Shown piece after piece: positions 1 to 11,385 of a stretch of DNA of 64,000 bases (position 1 is the stretch's first letter; the number at the start of each line of letters is the position of its first letter). The translations under genes and the position numbers were made by a program. Location of the stretch: the NCBI GenBank assembly GCA_024291935.2, contig CM044311.1:30074001-30138000 (forward strand). Direction: 5' to 3'. The stretch is from Okapia johnstoni. Taxonomy: Eukaryota > Chordata > Mammalia > Artiodactyla > Giraffidae. A model generated the notes under the pieces. The model was given only the letters and a program-made list of their open reading frames with translations, did not search any database and was not told where the DNA came from.

Positions 1-37
1 GGACACGACTGAAGTGACTTAGCAGCAGCAGCAGCAG
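1..37 (+). mobile_element. BOV-A2 SINE 3' tail, cut by window edge
   Basis: The window opens inside the typical end of a BOV-A SINE: a GGACACGACTGAAGTGACTT stretch followed by AGC triplets. The rest of the element lies outside the window. Confidence 0.8.
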
Positions 38-1630
38 GTTTTTACACAAAGTCAATTATGTGGAAAACGATATCAGTTTTCAGAGATTTTGAATTTGGAG
101 AGTGTGGACAATGGATTGTGTACATTTACTAACTCTGATGTACATGCCAGGAAAAAAGGATTACATATTAAATACTTGTGATTCAGTAATAGTGTAAGGA
201 AATTTACCTTTATTATGTTATGCAGCCCTCAAATCAATCCTGAGATGCATGAGTCATTACATCTGAATAAGTTATTCATCTCAAAAGTAGAGACCCCCTT
301 GAGAACCAAGTTCAAGTCCTAAATTCTTTTCGTGTGCCATTTAAAGCTACCGCATGCCACTGAGAATACTTCCACTTGGTTATATTCCTTTTATATTTAT
401 TAAAGACCCAGAGCAGCATGAAGTGTCCAATAAATACTCACTAAATATCAATGTTCATCAACTAGGTACAACCATTAGGTAGTTCTGTGCTTTTATAGAG
501 TCATTTATCCCGTTTAGACCCACAGGGTCAGTAAGCCAGTCTTTTGAACAATAAAGTTCTTAAAAGTATCAGTGTTCACAAACTGTTAATACAACTGAAG
601 CATGCATAAAATGCAAAGTATAAGTCATATAAAAGAGCCTAATCCAGATATGCTTAAGTAAACTTATACATAAACTTGACAGGACATACACACGAATAAC
701 AAATGACTTTTGTATATCTAGAGCCCTTTAAAATAAAGCAGTAATTAAAGATACTAACAATGAGGAAAACATATTAACTATATAAAGGATTTTTAAAAAT
801 ATATGATTTTGGAATTCATTTGTTGACTTCTGACTTGTGCATTTTTAGTAAATTTTTACCTAGAATCTTGTATTTACTGCTTTTCTCCTCAACTTTTCTA
901 TTCACTAAGCTTTTTTAGAGCTCCCTCTACTGTTCAAATATGATCATGCTCATTGAAAATTTACTATGGAAGGTAATCTGATTTAGATACATACAACTTG
1001 CTGAAGATATATTTATAATCTGAGTAAGCAAACTATCTTCAGTCAAAAAAATGAATGCTCCTATGTGTCAGTTTAAAGTCACCTGTATTATTATTAAGCA
1101 ATGCTACTCAAATAATAAAAATTGATGTGTCATAGAATATATAAATACATTTCAAAATTTTTATCTGTCCCCATTTTATCTGTAAATATCATAATTTCTT
1201 AATCCATATATGACAAAAATGGTATAAAGAATATAATAAGAAACATTGCAAAGTTTATATAGTGTAAATTAAAGAAAGCTGAAAATATTATTGCTTCGTA
1301 ACTCTAGAAGGTGAGCAATATATCATGTTTGCATAAATGATGTAAAATTATGTAAGGTCTTTTCATCTTTAAAATGTTTGAATATTCACAACTTCTGATT
1401 AAGTTAAATAAATGTTAAATATTATCTAGAATTAGGAAAAAGAAACCCAGAAATACTAATACAGCATTAAATTAACCAAAGAAAATATTCTCAAAGCCCT
1501 TGGTCAAGTTAGATGTTATAAGACACAGTTTTCCCTATCAGAATTAACATAGTGAGTGAGATCTCCTACTTTTGAGGCAATGTGTAAATTTCAGAATGTT
1601 CCTTACTTAAAATGATATGTAAAATTTTGT

Positions 1631-1653
1631 TGATTGTGATTAAATCACAATCA
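1631..1653. repeat. 23-bp near-perfect palindrome
   Basis: TGATTGTGATT and its exact reverse complement AATCACAATCA are separated by one base. The function is unknown and it may be chance in AT-rich DNA. Confidence 0.7.
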
Positions 1654-1741
1654 GTAAAATGTGAAGAGTCATAAAATATCTTTTCAATAAAATACTAAGG
1701 ATATCTATTGTAGTAAGATGCCAAGAAACAAAATGGTAATT

Positions 1742-1765
1742 CCGTGAGATAAAATTATCTCATGG
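1742..1765. repeat. 24-bp imperfect palindrome
   Basis: Arms CCGTGAGATAA and TTATCTCATGG pair with one mismatch across a two-base spacer. It lies about 90 bp from a similar palindrome at 1631-1653 but shares no sequence with it. Confidence 0.65.
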
Positions 1766-2240
1766 TGTAAAACCCCAATTAAGATAATGCTGGTAGTTCA
1801 TCAATTCAATAACTCAAAAGACGAAGTACAATAAGATAAAGCTTCATTGTTAAGAGTATACATTAGTTACATATTTCTCCAGTGAACTCATATTTAACAT
1901 TACATAATTAATTAGTCAGGAAATGCCAGAAAACCTTAAGTGAAATTATGTTAACCTGTAGAGAGAAAAAGTAATTTATAAATTATAGCTCCATTTTTGG
2001 TAATAGAAAAAAGATCTTTTTTTTCATATTGCAGAAATTTAGTGTTTTTTAAATCATCAGTGAGTCTCATTTATATACACTATAGAGTTTCAAAATCCTA
2101 GAGATGGAGTTATATCCTCCAAAATAGAGTCATAGAAATGTTACAGACCTTAAGAAGTGCTATTGCAGACTCAATATTTGATAATATGTTTTCTATATAT
2201 TCAATCAAAAGAAAAGAGAAGGATTTTGGATGTGTGCCAA

Positions 2241-2500
2241 CTATTTATTTAACAAATGCTTATATAGTGCTTACTAGGTGCCAAATATTGCTTCATTGTA
2301 TAAATACCCATGCAAGCAAGCTTATTAAATCCTCATAACAGGTAAGTACACTTGTCCTCAATTCACAGATAAGGATATTAAAACATGAAGAAGTTAGGAA
2401 AAAAAAAAAAAAACTCACAACTAGAATCTAGGAAAGCTGGTATTTAAACTGGGATATTTAAATCAGAGTATGTGCTCTTAACTCCTCTTTGATGCTCACA
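2241..2500 (-). mobile_element. MIR SINE (old mammalian), possibly with L2 tail
   Basis: On the minus strand this reads as a diverged MIR: the 'gagcac...gactctgg' start, the 'ctagttgtgag' region, the 'cctcagttt'-like core and 'aggattaaat'. The left end (ACAAATGCTTATATAGTGCTTACTAGGTGCCA region) resembles an L2/MIR 3' tail. A poly-A run at 2400-2413 interrupts it. Confidence 0.65.
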
Positions 2501-2701
2501 TCTCATTATCCCTTCCTGAGAAAAGGGGGGATTTTCATGAAATCATGAAGTTAGAATTAGATCAGAGTAAATTAGAGGATTTGGTCCTGGTGGTAACTGG
2601 AGAAAGGTAAGAATTGCATTATTTTTCATCCTCCACATTTTGGTCAAAACTCTATTTACACCATGTGCTTAAATAATACCCAGAGAGGTTAATATGATGT
2701 C

Positions 2702-3395
2702 CTTTTTAAAAAAAAAAAAAATTGAAGTATAGTTGTACTGGATGCAATGCGATGTGAGTTTCAGGTGTATAGCAAAGTAATTCGTACATATATATATGAA
2801 TGAATATATATATATATATTCTTTTTCAGATTATTTTTCCTTATAATTGTTACAAAATATTGAGTATATTTCCCTGTGCTACATAATAAACTCTTGTTGG
2901 TTATCTATTTTAGGTATAATAGTGTGTACAAGTGAAAAGTGAAAGTGAAGTCATTCAGTCATGTCTGACTCTTTGCTACCCCATGTACTGTAGCGTACCA
3001 GGCATCTCCATCCATGGGGTTTTCCAGGCAAGAATACTGGAGTGGGTTGCCATTTCCTTCTCCAGGGGATCTTCCCCACCCAGGGATCAAACCCAGGTCT
3101 CCTGCAATGCAGGCAGATGCTTTACCCTCTGAGCCACCAGAGAAGTGTGTACATGTTCATCCCAAACTCCCAATTTATCCCCACCCGCCCCCTTCCCCTT
3201 TGGTAACAATGAGTTTGTTTTCTATGTCTGTGGGTCTATTTCAGTTTTGTATATAAGTTCATTGTATCATTTTTTTTTAAATTTCAAATATAAGTAATAT
3301 CATATATTTGTCTTTTTCTGTCTGGCTTACTTCATTTAGTATGATAATCTCTAGGACCATTCATTTTGCTGAAGATGTAATTTTAGGATCAACAT
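2702..3395 (-). mobile_element. L1 LINE 3' end, split by a SINE
   Basis: The order poly-T/A, TTGAAGTATAGTTG, TCAGGTGTATAGCAAAG, then ATTTATCCCCACCC and GGTAACAATGAGTTTGTTT, then TTCATTTAGTATGATAATCTC is the reverse complement of the mammalian L1 3' region. A Bov-tA SINE at 2931-3143 splits it. No coding capacity remains. Confidence 0.85.
2931..3143 (-). mobile_element. Bov-tA SINE nested in L1
   Basis: The reverse complement has a tRNA-Glu-like head, the ACTCCAGTATTCTTGCC core and a TCACTTTCACTTTTCACT tail. It is flanked by perfect 10-bp target-site duplications AGTGTGTACA at 2921-2930 and 3144-3153, so it inserted into the L1 after that element was in place. Confidence 0.93.
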
Positions 3396-3984
3396 ACAAG
3401 CAGTATCACATGATATTTGTTTTAAAAGTTGATGGGAGTCCTCTCTGAGTACCTATTGGTATCCTCATGCAGAAGTAAATGCTTAGTATCTTTAAAGAGT
3501 GAATAAACCTCTAAAGGGGATTGCAAAATTTTGTGCATAAGCACAGATATGCACATTTTAGAAGAACTACCATAACTTTCTTAGTCACAGATTAATATAT
3601 GATCCCCAAATGGTTAAGAACCACAGAAAGCAAGTTTCAGCTCCTTCAGGGGAGATCGCAAGCAGCATCTCCCTGCCTTCTGTAGCTTTTGTCTGTCCTG
3701 TCTTCAGAACACACTGAAGTGTGTTATTGAACAACACTACACAGTCTTAGAAGGCTGAATCCAGCTACTTTCCTGGGTCTTGAAGCATTGACTCCCTCTG
3801 CCTCCCTTACTCCTTCCCATCTTGGTTTCTTCATTTGTGTAATGGGAATCTATCCAAAAATCTTACATTTTTGTTCTTTTTTTTGGATGGGGGTTGTTTT
3901 GTTCAAGTATTGAATTAATCAGTTTAGCACTTAGACATTGCCCAGAACAGAATAAATATAAACTGTTAATCCTTGTCACGTAGT
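3396..3984. other. No gene or repeat recognised
   Basis: Mixed-composition DNA with no open frame of note. A pyrimidine-rich patch lies near 3780-3830. Confidence 0.45.
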
Positions 3985-4415
3985 TCAAAGCCTATGATTT
4001 TGAAATCAAATAAATCAGGATTTAAGAGTTCAGTTTTGTTTTGTTTTTTCCCGGTATCATTCATGTAATTTGAGCTTTGCCAAATACCGCTAAGACTCAG
4101 TTTCCTTTACAAAATGAGTATGATAAAGCTATTTAACTGGGTGCATGCTTGCTAAGTCATTTCAGTCGTGTCCAGCTCTTAGCGACCCTATGGATGGTAG
4201 CCTGCCAGGCTCCTCAGTCCATGGGATTCTCCAGGCAAGAATACTGGAGTGAATCACTATGTCCTCCTTCCAGAGATCAAACCCATGTCTCTTATGTCTC
4301 CTGCATTGGCAGGCAGGTTCTTTACCACTAGTGATGCCTGGGAAGCCCAAGAGGGTACTGTTGACAAATCAGTTTAAAAAGTATCTAGAAGTGCCTTTTG
4401 GAAGTTTTATCAGAA
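3985..4415 (+). mobile_element. MIR SINE split by a Bov-tA SINE
   Basis: CTCAGTTTCCTTTACAAAATGAGTATGATAAAG is the diverged MIR core. After the SINE at 4145-4348 the sequence resumes with GGTACTGTTGACAAATCAG and AGTGCCTTTTGG, which fits the MIR 3' part. Confidence 0.6.
4145..4348 (-). mobile_element. Bov-tA SINE nested in MIR
   Basis: Reverse-complement order is GGGCTTCCC-like head, tRNA-like segment ending at GGTTTGATC, core GAATACTGG, and a short 3' end. I could not identify clean target-site duplications. Confidence 0.88.
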
Positions 4416-5717
4416 CATTGTCAAACTCCATCTGAGAGTCAGCTGGAGTCCTAGGGAATTGTGTGTTTGACTCACTATTGATTAGAGTTAGACTGTAAAG
4501 TTAGATGTTAACTTTCAGAAGATTGATCAGTAACACATACTTTCTGTCCACTGGAAAAGATAACCCTAAAGATTGCATGTATATTACCTTGTAGGATGTT
4601 AACCAACTTTGTAATTAATTTTGCTATATTACTCCTGAGACTGTTTTTACCCACTGATTTTATGTTAAGCAGCCTATTTTAACTTTGTATACTTTAATAC
4701 AAACAGCCAATTAAGTGCTTTAAAAGTTGCTTGATAACTAAATTCCTGGGCACTTTTTGTAATAATCCACCACACGGGGATACTCTTGTTCTCTTCACAC
4801 ACAAAATGCCCCTTTTAAGCTTTGTTTCTTCTTGTTATCCCAACCATCCTCCTTGGCCTAGTTTTAAATAACTTCTGCTTTAGGAAGTCTTAACTAATAA
4901 TGAAATCAGAAATAACTGTGTTCCCATAGCATTTTCTTTGTCATTGAAATTAATCATGGTTATTGGTTGATGAACCTTGATGAACTGGAGAGTGTTTGAA
5001 AGCAGAGATGATGTGGTACTCATCATTTCATACACACCATCCCCACATTGTGCTTTTCCCTACCAAGTATAGAAAAATAAATATTTGTTTATTAGAATTA
5101 GGCATGAAAAGGAATGAAATGATTCAATTAAACATTCAAATAACAGAATTATTCAGATTGAGGGGATGCATGCTATAATAAAATCAGGGAGTTAAGCAAC
5201 AAACACAGAGAGTAAAAAAGTACAGAGGTTCTTTTACTATGCAATCATATAGACTTATAAAGCCCCAATTACTGATAGTAAAATAATAAGAAAGAGAACA
5301 TAGAAAGTAAATTACTTCTGGAGATTGTTCTCTTTACAGAGCCTACAATTTCTAATTGCATAAAAACTCAAAGCTGTTAGCAAGTCTGCTTTTATTACCT
5401 AAAAAGCATTCCCTTTATAGCATCACATTATAGAATAATATAAAGAAATCATTTTAATATTGATTGCTTTATCTTTACTGACAGTGTAATATGTGATAAA
5501 TCACATCCCTGATGCACACTATGTTTTTGTCTATAAAATTAAAACCTACCTCCTTTCTGTCACAGAAAAACATTAGGAATATGAGCTGTGCTAAATCTCC
5601 TTGGCTTCAAGGAGAAATAAATTATATACACCTGTGTAATAGACTATGTCTTCTGAAACTTTAATATGTATATGGATCTCCATGGAATTTTGTTACCATG
5701 AAGATTCAAATTTAGTA
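4416..5717. other. AT-rich DNA, nothing recognised
   Basis: No gene signature. Short open frames here have no family resemblance and no supporting splice or promoter context. Confidence 0.45.
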
Positions 5718-5794
5718 TGGAGATTCTGCATTTCTCATGAGCTCCCAGGTGCTGCCAATGCTACTGGTCCAAGGACCATAATTTGAGCAGCAAG
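5718..5794 (+). mobile_element. MER5A fragment (hAT-type DNA transposon)
   Basis: GAGATTCTGCATTTCTCATG, then AGCTCCCAGGTGCTGCCAATG, then CTGGTCCAAGGACCATAATTTGAG matches the 3' half of the non-autonomous MER5A element. Confidence 0.7.
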
Positions 5795-6316
5795 GGGTTT
5801 AAAGAAAATTTAATAACTGAGTTCTTCTTGGAAGTCAGTTTTCTTCTAAATAATCTTTCAAAATTTGGAATTGTAATTCTATAAACTTGTTAGAGGGGTA
5901 GAAAAATATCTTTCCATCTCTTTTTCAGTGAAAATGAAAGAAAAAGAATGCTTATCTTACAGATATTAGCCCTTTTCCTGATATTTCATGAAAACCTTAA
6001 AAGTTCAACACTTTAAATTATTTTATCTTTAGTTATTTTAATTTTTCTCATTTCTTTACATCTTCAATATGCAGTGTCATTTTAAATAGGAGAAAATCAT
6101 TTTAAAATAGGAAATTCTTAGAGATAAATCCCAATATTTGCTTCTCTCCTAATTCTATAAAATAATTTTCATCTACTTAAAAAATATCTCTAGTCAGTGA
6201 ACAGCGCTTTATTATTCAGCATCAAAATGATGTGTGTAAGTTCCATAATGATATTAAGACAATTGACCGTGTATTTTCATACTACTCTGTAATAACCATG
6301 GTAACTATACTGTTTT
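5795..6316. other. AT-rich DNA, nothing recognised
   Basis: No gene or repeat identified between the MER5A piece and the BovB insertion. Confidence 0.45.
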
Positions 6317-6472
6317 GACACCACCCTTATGGCCAAAAGCAAAGAAGAACTAAAGAGCCTCTTGGTGAAAGTGAAAGAGGAGAATGAAAAAGTTGGCTTA
6401 TAACTCAACATTCAGAAAACTAAGATCATGGCATCTGGTCCCATCACTTCATGGCAAATAGATGGGTAAACA

Positions 6473-6709
6473 GTGGAAACAGTGGCAGACTTTATTTTGC
6501 GGGGCTCCAAAATCACTGGAGATGGTGACTGCAGCCATGAAATTAAAAGACAGTTACTCCTTGGAAGAAAAGTTATGACCAACGTAGACAGCATATTAAA
6601 AAGTAGAGGCATTGCTTTGCCAACAAAGGTCCATCTAGTCAAGGCAATGGTTTTTCCAGTAGTCATGTATGGATGTGAGAGTTGGACTATAAAGAAAGAA
6701 GAGCACTGA
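6473..6709 (+). pseudogene. BovB ORF2 C-terminal remnant
   Basis: This 78-codon open stretch encodes the part of BovB ORF2 that follows the reverse-transcriptase domain: a GSKITGDGDCSHEIKRQLLL segment and a VVMYGCESWTIKK segment. Upstream and downstream frames are broken (an in-frame stop ends it at the position equivalent to the region before the LWCWRR motif), so it is a dead fragment. Confidence 0.85.
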
Positions 6710-6973
6710 ATAATTGAACTGTGGTATTGGAGAAGACTCTTGAGAGTCCCTTGGACTGCAAGGAGATTCAACCAGTCCATCCCAAATGAAATCAGTCCTG
6801 ATTATTCACTGGAAGGACTGATGCTGAAGCTGAAACTCCAATACTTTGGCCACCTGATGTGAAGAACTGACACATTTGAAAAGACCCTGATGCTGGGAAA
6901 GATTGAAGGTGGGAGGAGAAGGGGACGACAGAGGACGAGATGGTTGAATGTCATCACCAACTCAATGGATATG

Positions 6974-7226
6974 CTGCTGCTGCTAAGTCACTTCAGTAGT
7001 GTCCGACTCTCTGTGACCCCATAGACGGCAGCCCACCAGGCTCCCCCGTCCCTGGGATTCTCCAGGCAAGAACACTGGAGTGGGTTGCCATTTCCTTCTC
7101 CAATGCATGAACGGGAAAAGTGAAGTCGCTCAGTCATGTCTGACTCCTCGTGACCCCATGGACTGCAGCCTACCAGGCTCCTCCGTCCATGGGATTTTCC
7201 AGGCAAAAGTATTGGAGTGGGTTGCC
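6974..7226 (-). mobile_element. BOV-A2 SINE nested in BovB
   Basis: CTGCTGCTGCTAAGTCACTTCAG at the left, an AAGTGAAGTCGCTCAGTC linker in the middle and a second monomer ending GGGTTGCC identify a two-monomer BOV-A2 on the minus strand. Its 5' end (right side) is shortened; only ATG is shared at the two junctions. Confidence 0.9.
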
Positions 7227-7450
7227 ATGAGTTTGAGTAAACTCCGGAAGTTGGTGATGGACAGGGAAGCCTGGTGTGCTGCAGTCCATGGGGTCACAAA
7301 GAGTCGGACATGACTGAGCGACTGAACTGAACTGAACAAAATTATTTTTAAATGTTCAGATTGGGCAACAAGAAATTGTAAAATGACATTTTATTTGTGA
7401 TAGATATCTTTGTTTCTCTGGAGCTAAAAGTATAATAAACAAGCAGTTTC

Positions 7451-7604
7451 TGAGGATGAGATGGTTAGATAGCATCAATGACTCAATGGACATGAATTTG
7501 AGCAAACTTCAGGAGATAGTGGAGGACAGGAAGGCCTGATGTGCTGCAGTTCAGGGGGTTAAAAAGAGTTGGACATAACTTAACCACTGAACAACAACAA
7601 CAAA
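7451..7604 (+). mobile_element. BovB LINE 3' tail
   Basis: TGAGGATGAGATGGTTAGAT through GACTCAATGGACATG to ACCACTGAACAACAACAAC is a second, separate BovB 3' end about 110 bp beyond the previous one, in the same orientation. Confidence 0.85.
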
Positions 7605-8800
7605 CAAGAAGTTTAAAAGAAATCGCCCCCTCCTCAATCTTAGATGAACAACTGTAAGTTGCATTCTGTAGAGAAGCAGACAATTCACTTTTATCTTTGT
7701 TTTTTAAAGTTAAAGAAATATTATTTTATGATCATATCTATAATTCATTTGTTCAACCCAAATGTTAGTATGCTAGAGGCAGTTATTTTAAAATTCATAT
7801 TTTAACCTAGAAAATGTCAATCATATAGCAATCTCTGCAATAAACGCCTCAGTACAATTTCTGAGAAATTTTAATATAGTTGAGTTTTTAGATTTGGGGT
7901 GTGTGTGAGTATGTGTGTTCATGGAAGGATTTTAATAGACCCTTCTCATTTTACCTATAATATGCTACAGTTTTTTAATGCAATGTTTTCAAATCCTTAA
8001 TGTAAGAAGCAGAAAAATTCATAATGCATTAAAATAAATGTATAAATGATAAGAATTTCAAGATAAAATGGAGTTTACATAAACACTTATGGGCATCTAA
8101 CTAGAATTCTACCACTTAAGAATATGCCATATGTGTGTTAACCACAGAATCCTTCTTAATCCATGTGTGGATTATGTTTGAGTGGAAGAATTATTATAGT
8201 TGAAAATTACCTGGCATGATAAACATCATACCCCATGTTAATTCCTTTTTGAGTTACTATGTAAATTCAAATATAGCACTCAAATAATATGCAATAGCAT
8301 GTATTAGCATATCATGCACTGATAGGAACTCTTCTTAGAAGATTTGAGCTGCAAAAGTATCAGCCTCACTCACATCATTCATGTACGTCTTTACATGGAG
8401 GATTGATTTATGGATGATATAATACCCACTACTGGCAATTCTCAAATGCAAGACACTTGAGACTGTGACCCCATTTAATCTTTAAATTCAATCAGTTTGT
8501 TGTGTTTTAATCTAATTTTCTAGCTGTGCAAAGCCTTTTATTTTGTCACTGGACCACATATCATTGGTGTACTATTGGTATAATCAAAAATCAGGAAGGC
8601 TATACTTTACTGAGGTCTTAAAAGCTTTCAGAAACCAGTTGAGGTTTATTTAAAAAAAAATAAGCATTAATTTTTTAAGTCTTATTTGTAAAAAAAGATT
8701 TGCAACCCTTAGTCCTAATATATTGTTTATTATGTTTACAGTTCATTTAAATTACTTTCAAATGTATCCATTTATTAGCTTAATATTTAGTGACTGTGTG
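7605..8800. other. AT-rich DNA, nothing recognised
   Basis: No gene or repeat identified. A short TG-rich patch lies at 7900-7920. Confidence 0.45.
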
Positions 8801-9027
8801 CTGTGCTGTGTTCAGTTTCTTAGCTGTGTCCAACTCTTTGTGACCCCATGGACTGTAGCCCATCAGGCTCCTCTGTCCATGGTCTTCTCCAGGAAAGAAT
8901 ACTGGAGTGGGTTGCCAAGCCCTCCTCGAGGGGATCTTCCAAACCCAGGGATTGAACATGTGTGTGTGTCTCCTCTCTGTCCTGCATTGCAGGGAGATTC
9001 TTTACCATTGAGCCACCTGGGAAGCCC
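8801..9027 (-). mobile_element. Bov-tA SINE
   Basis: Core GAATACTGGAGTGGGTTGCC and head ...GAGCCACCTGGGAAGCCC are clear on the minus strand. A small TGTG expansion sits at 8959-8968 in the tRNA-like part. Confidence 0.9.
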
Positions 9028-9034
9028 TTTGGAC

Positions 9035-9560
9035 TCTGTTAGATACTAGTTATATAATGAAAATTAAGATAGACACCAAACCTTGTCATCACATGGCTCA
9101 CAATCTAGGGGGTCTTATAGAACAGGAAACAAGCAAAAGACAGCCGAGTCCCATATAAATCGTGGAGCTGGACAGTGCTACTGAAGCACCAAGAGTACTT
9201 GAAGGGAAATGGCTGCCAGAGGTCTTCTGGAAAGGGATTTCTAAGCAGTAAACTGAAAAGAGTAATAGGATTAGGGGAATAAATGGCAAATGGAGGCAGC
9301 TATTAATCCGAGCAGAGGAAACAGCAGATGCAGAGACCCAAGAACAAGAGGAATCAAGGTAGGGTTTGAGGAGAGGAAAAGGATACTGGTGAAATGCTAG
9401 GCAGGAAGTAGATTTATCCTAAGAGCAATTGAGGACCGCTAAATGTCTTTAAACAGGGAAGATGCATAGTCAGCTTTGAGATTTAAAGAGTACAACTGGC
9501 TTCAGGATAGACGATGTCTTGAAAGGAGGCCTATAATGGCCACCAGCAGGACCCAGTGAC
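9035..9560 (-). mobile_element. L2 LINE 3' region (old)
   Basis: The reverse complement resembles an L2 3' end: landmarks such as TGGCTCACAATCTAGG, GCAGAGGAAACAGCAGATGCAGAGACCC and AGTACAACTGGCTTCAGG are in the expected order. Strongly diverged and non-coding. Confidence 0.6.
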
Positions 9561-10471
9561 CAGAGTAAATCAATAGTCCATGGGGGCAAAAAGAGACACA
9601 ACCAACCTTAGAGCAAAGTTAAAATTTCCCAAAGTGTTTGTTTGCAAGATCATTTCCTCTTTTCTCTAGGTACATTTCTGCCCTCAGCAAGACCTTTTCC
9701 CTTCATTTCACCTACCCAAGTTTTTCTAATTTCTCTCCCCTTTTAAGGAACTCCAATATCTCCCTCTCACTGTTCATTCCTTCCTCCATCTCTCTTTATA
9801 CAACTTGTATGTGCAAAGATGTGCAGAGACACTAATCAGGGTCTCAAAAATCATTTGCATGTACCAACTTTGACTTTTTCATGTTAAACTATTACTTCAA
9901 TTCTGCCTTTGGGTTTTAATATTCATCTGTCAAATTATGGAATAAAAGCCTTTTTTTTCAAATAGTTGTAGCATCAGCAGAATGCTCACCTTGGATCCAA
10001 GGATTAGCCTGGGAGCAAGACGTACTCTTCTTTTTTCACTGCTTTTTATCTTGGTCCACAGTGGTATCTAGAATAGTCAATTACTTGACATTAGTTCTAT
10101 TTGATTTGGCCAGAATTAATAACTGAGATAAAAGATCTAGGTGGGTCTGTGAGTTAAAATATTTAGGAGGAAGTAGAGATCAATGCCCTAAATTAAATGT
10201 TGAAATAGTTCATATGATCTCACACAAAACACTCTACCTTTTAACTGTAAAATGTATTACAAAGGAGAGTTGGTTTTATAAAGCAAAAGGGGATATACCT
10301 AGAGAGTATCTGATTGTCAAGTGTTTTCTTTCGATAGAAAGTATGGAGGCAGGGACAGAGTTTCTAATGGATCTTCTGGCACAGTTATCAGTCTAGTTGG
10401 TTGCAAAGGGGAGAAGGAAGTGATCTGGGGACATTTCAAAAGAATTGTTTAGTGTTCAGTTCCCTGGAACA
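9561..10471. other. No gene or repeat recognised
   Basis: Includes a pyrimidine-rich patch at 9650-9800 that gives an open frame of low complexity. No family resemblance seen. Confidence 0.45.
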
Positions 10472-10690
10472 GGGCTTCCCCAGTGGCTCAGCAGGTAAAG
10501 AATCTGCCTGCCATATAGGAGACACAGGAGATGCAGGTTGGATCCTTGCTCAGGAAGATCCCATGGAGGAGGAAATGAAAACCCTCTTCAGTATTCTTAC
10601 CTGAAAAATCCCATGGACAAAGGAGCCTGGTGGGCTTCAGTCCAAAGGATGGAAAAGAGGTGGACAAAACTGAATGACTAAGCATGTATG
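10472..10690 (+). mobile_element. Bov-tA SINE
   Basis: GGGCTTCCCCAGTGGCTCAG head, tRNA-like segment and diverged GTATTCTTACC core ending near CTGAATGACTAAGCATG. It carries an apparent short internal duplication (GGAGACACAGGAGATGCAGG). Confidence 0.9.
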
Positions 10691-11249
10691 CTGCCTAGAA
10701 CAAGTGTGGATCACCGAGGTACTGTCTTGTGGCCAAGTGGTCCTTACTGAAGGAAGGGGTTGTCCTGCAAGAAGATTCAAGAAATGGGATCATCATTTGC
10801 TCTTAGTTTCTTAGGAAATTTTTTATTCTTTAGGCCTGATGTAATTCTCTAGAATTTCTGGTTTGTAGCTTATCACACTGAAGCAACCAAATATTCCTTC
10901 TTTCTTTGATTTTATTTCTTATGATTGAGTATTACTTTCATTTTTCTGAATGAATATCTTCAAAATTTTCATTTATTAGGGATTGCAACTTTTTTCTCCC
11001 ATCTATTTCTGTTCTTTATTCTGATTTAAACAGTAACATCAAAATGTAAGGATGGAGCAGTTTAAAATATCAAGAATGCCCATATACTTTTCCTTGGAAT
11101 CTAGGGAATAACAGCTTATGCTGGTCTTATTCCAAACTATTTTGTGCCCCAAAAGAAGTTATGGGAATATACTTTTGAATAAAAATTCCCAATTTTAATT
11201 TTTTGGATTATGTTATATAGAACACTAGAGTTATCTTTTTTCTTCTCTT
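10691..11249. other. No gene or repeat recognised
   Basis: AT-rich DNA with no open frame of note. Confidence 0.45.
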
Positions 11250-11260
11250 TAAAATTCTTT

Positions 11261-11374
11261 TTTTTTTAATTTTTTTATTAATTTATTTATTTTAGTTGGA
11301 GACTAATTACTTTACAATATTGTAGTGGTTTTTGCCATACATTGATATGAATCAGCCATGGGTTTACAATTCTA
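11261..11374 (-). mobile_element. Severely truncated L1 3' end
   Basis: A poly-T run followed by GGAGACTAATTACTTTACAAT, TTTTGCCATACATTGATATG and AATCAGCCATGGG is the reverse complement of a ruminant L1 3' end. An 11-bp direct repeat TAAAATTCTTT flanks it at 11250-11260 and 11375-11385, a credible target-site duplication. Confidence 0.85.
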
Positions 11375-11385
11375 TAAAATTCTTT

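Larger units (their letters stand above)
38..2240. other. AT-rich DNA, no gene or repeat recognised
   Basis: I see no long open frame, splice-framed exon or known repeat here. Two short near-perfect palindromes at 1631-1653 and 1742-1765 are the only structure noticed. Confidence 0.5.
6317..7337 (+). mobile_element. BovB LINE, 5'-truncated 3' end, split by BOV-A2
   Basis: The element starts at GACACCACCCTTATGG, just after the reverse-transcriptase active-site region of BovB, and runs to the (ACTGA)n tail at 7320-7337. A BOV-A2 SINE occupies 6974-7226. Both halves of BovB read continuously across the SINE (…CAATGGATATG / AGTTTGAGTAAAC…), which shows later insertion. Confidence 0.93.

Noticed and set aside
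8801..8830. Target-site duplication GACTGTGT / GACTCTGT around the SINE at 8801-9027
   Set aside because: Only 8 bp with one mismatch and low complexity; not strong enough to claim.
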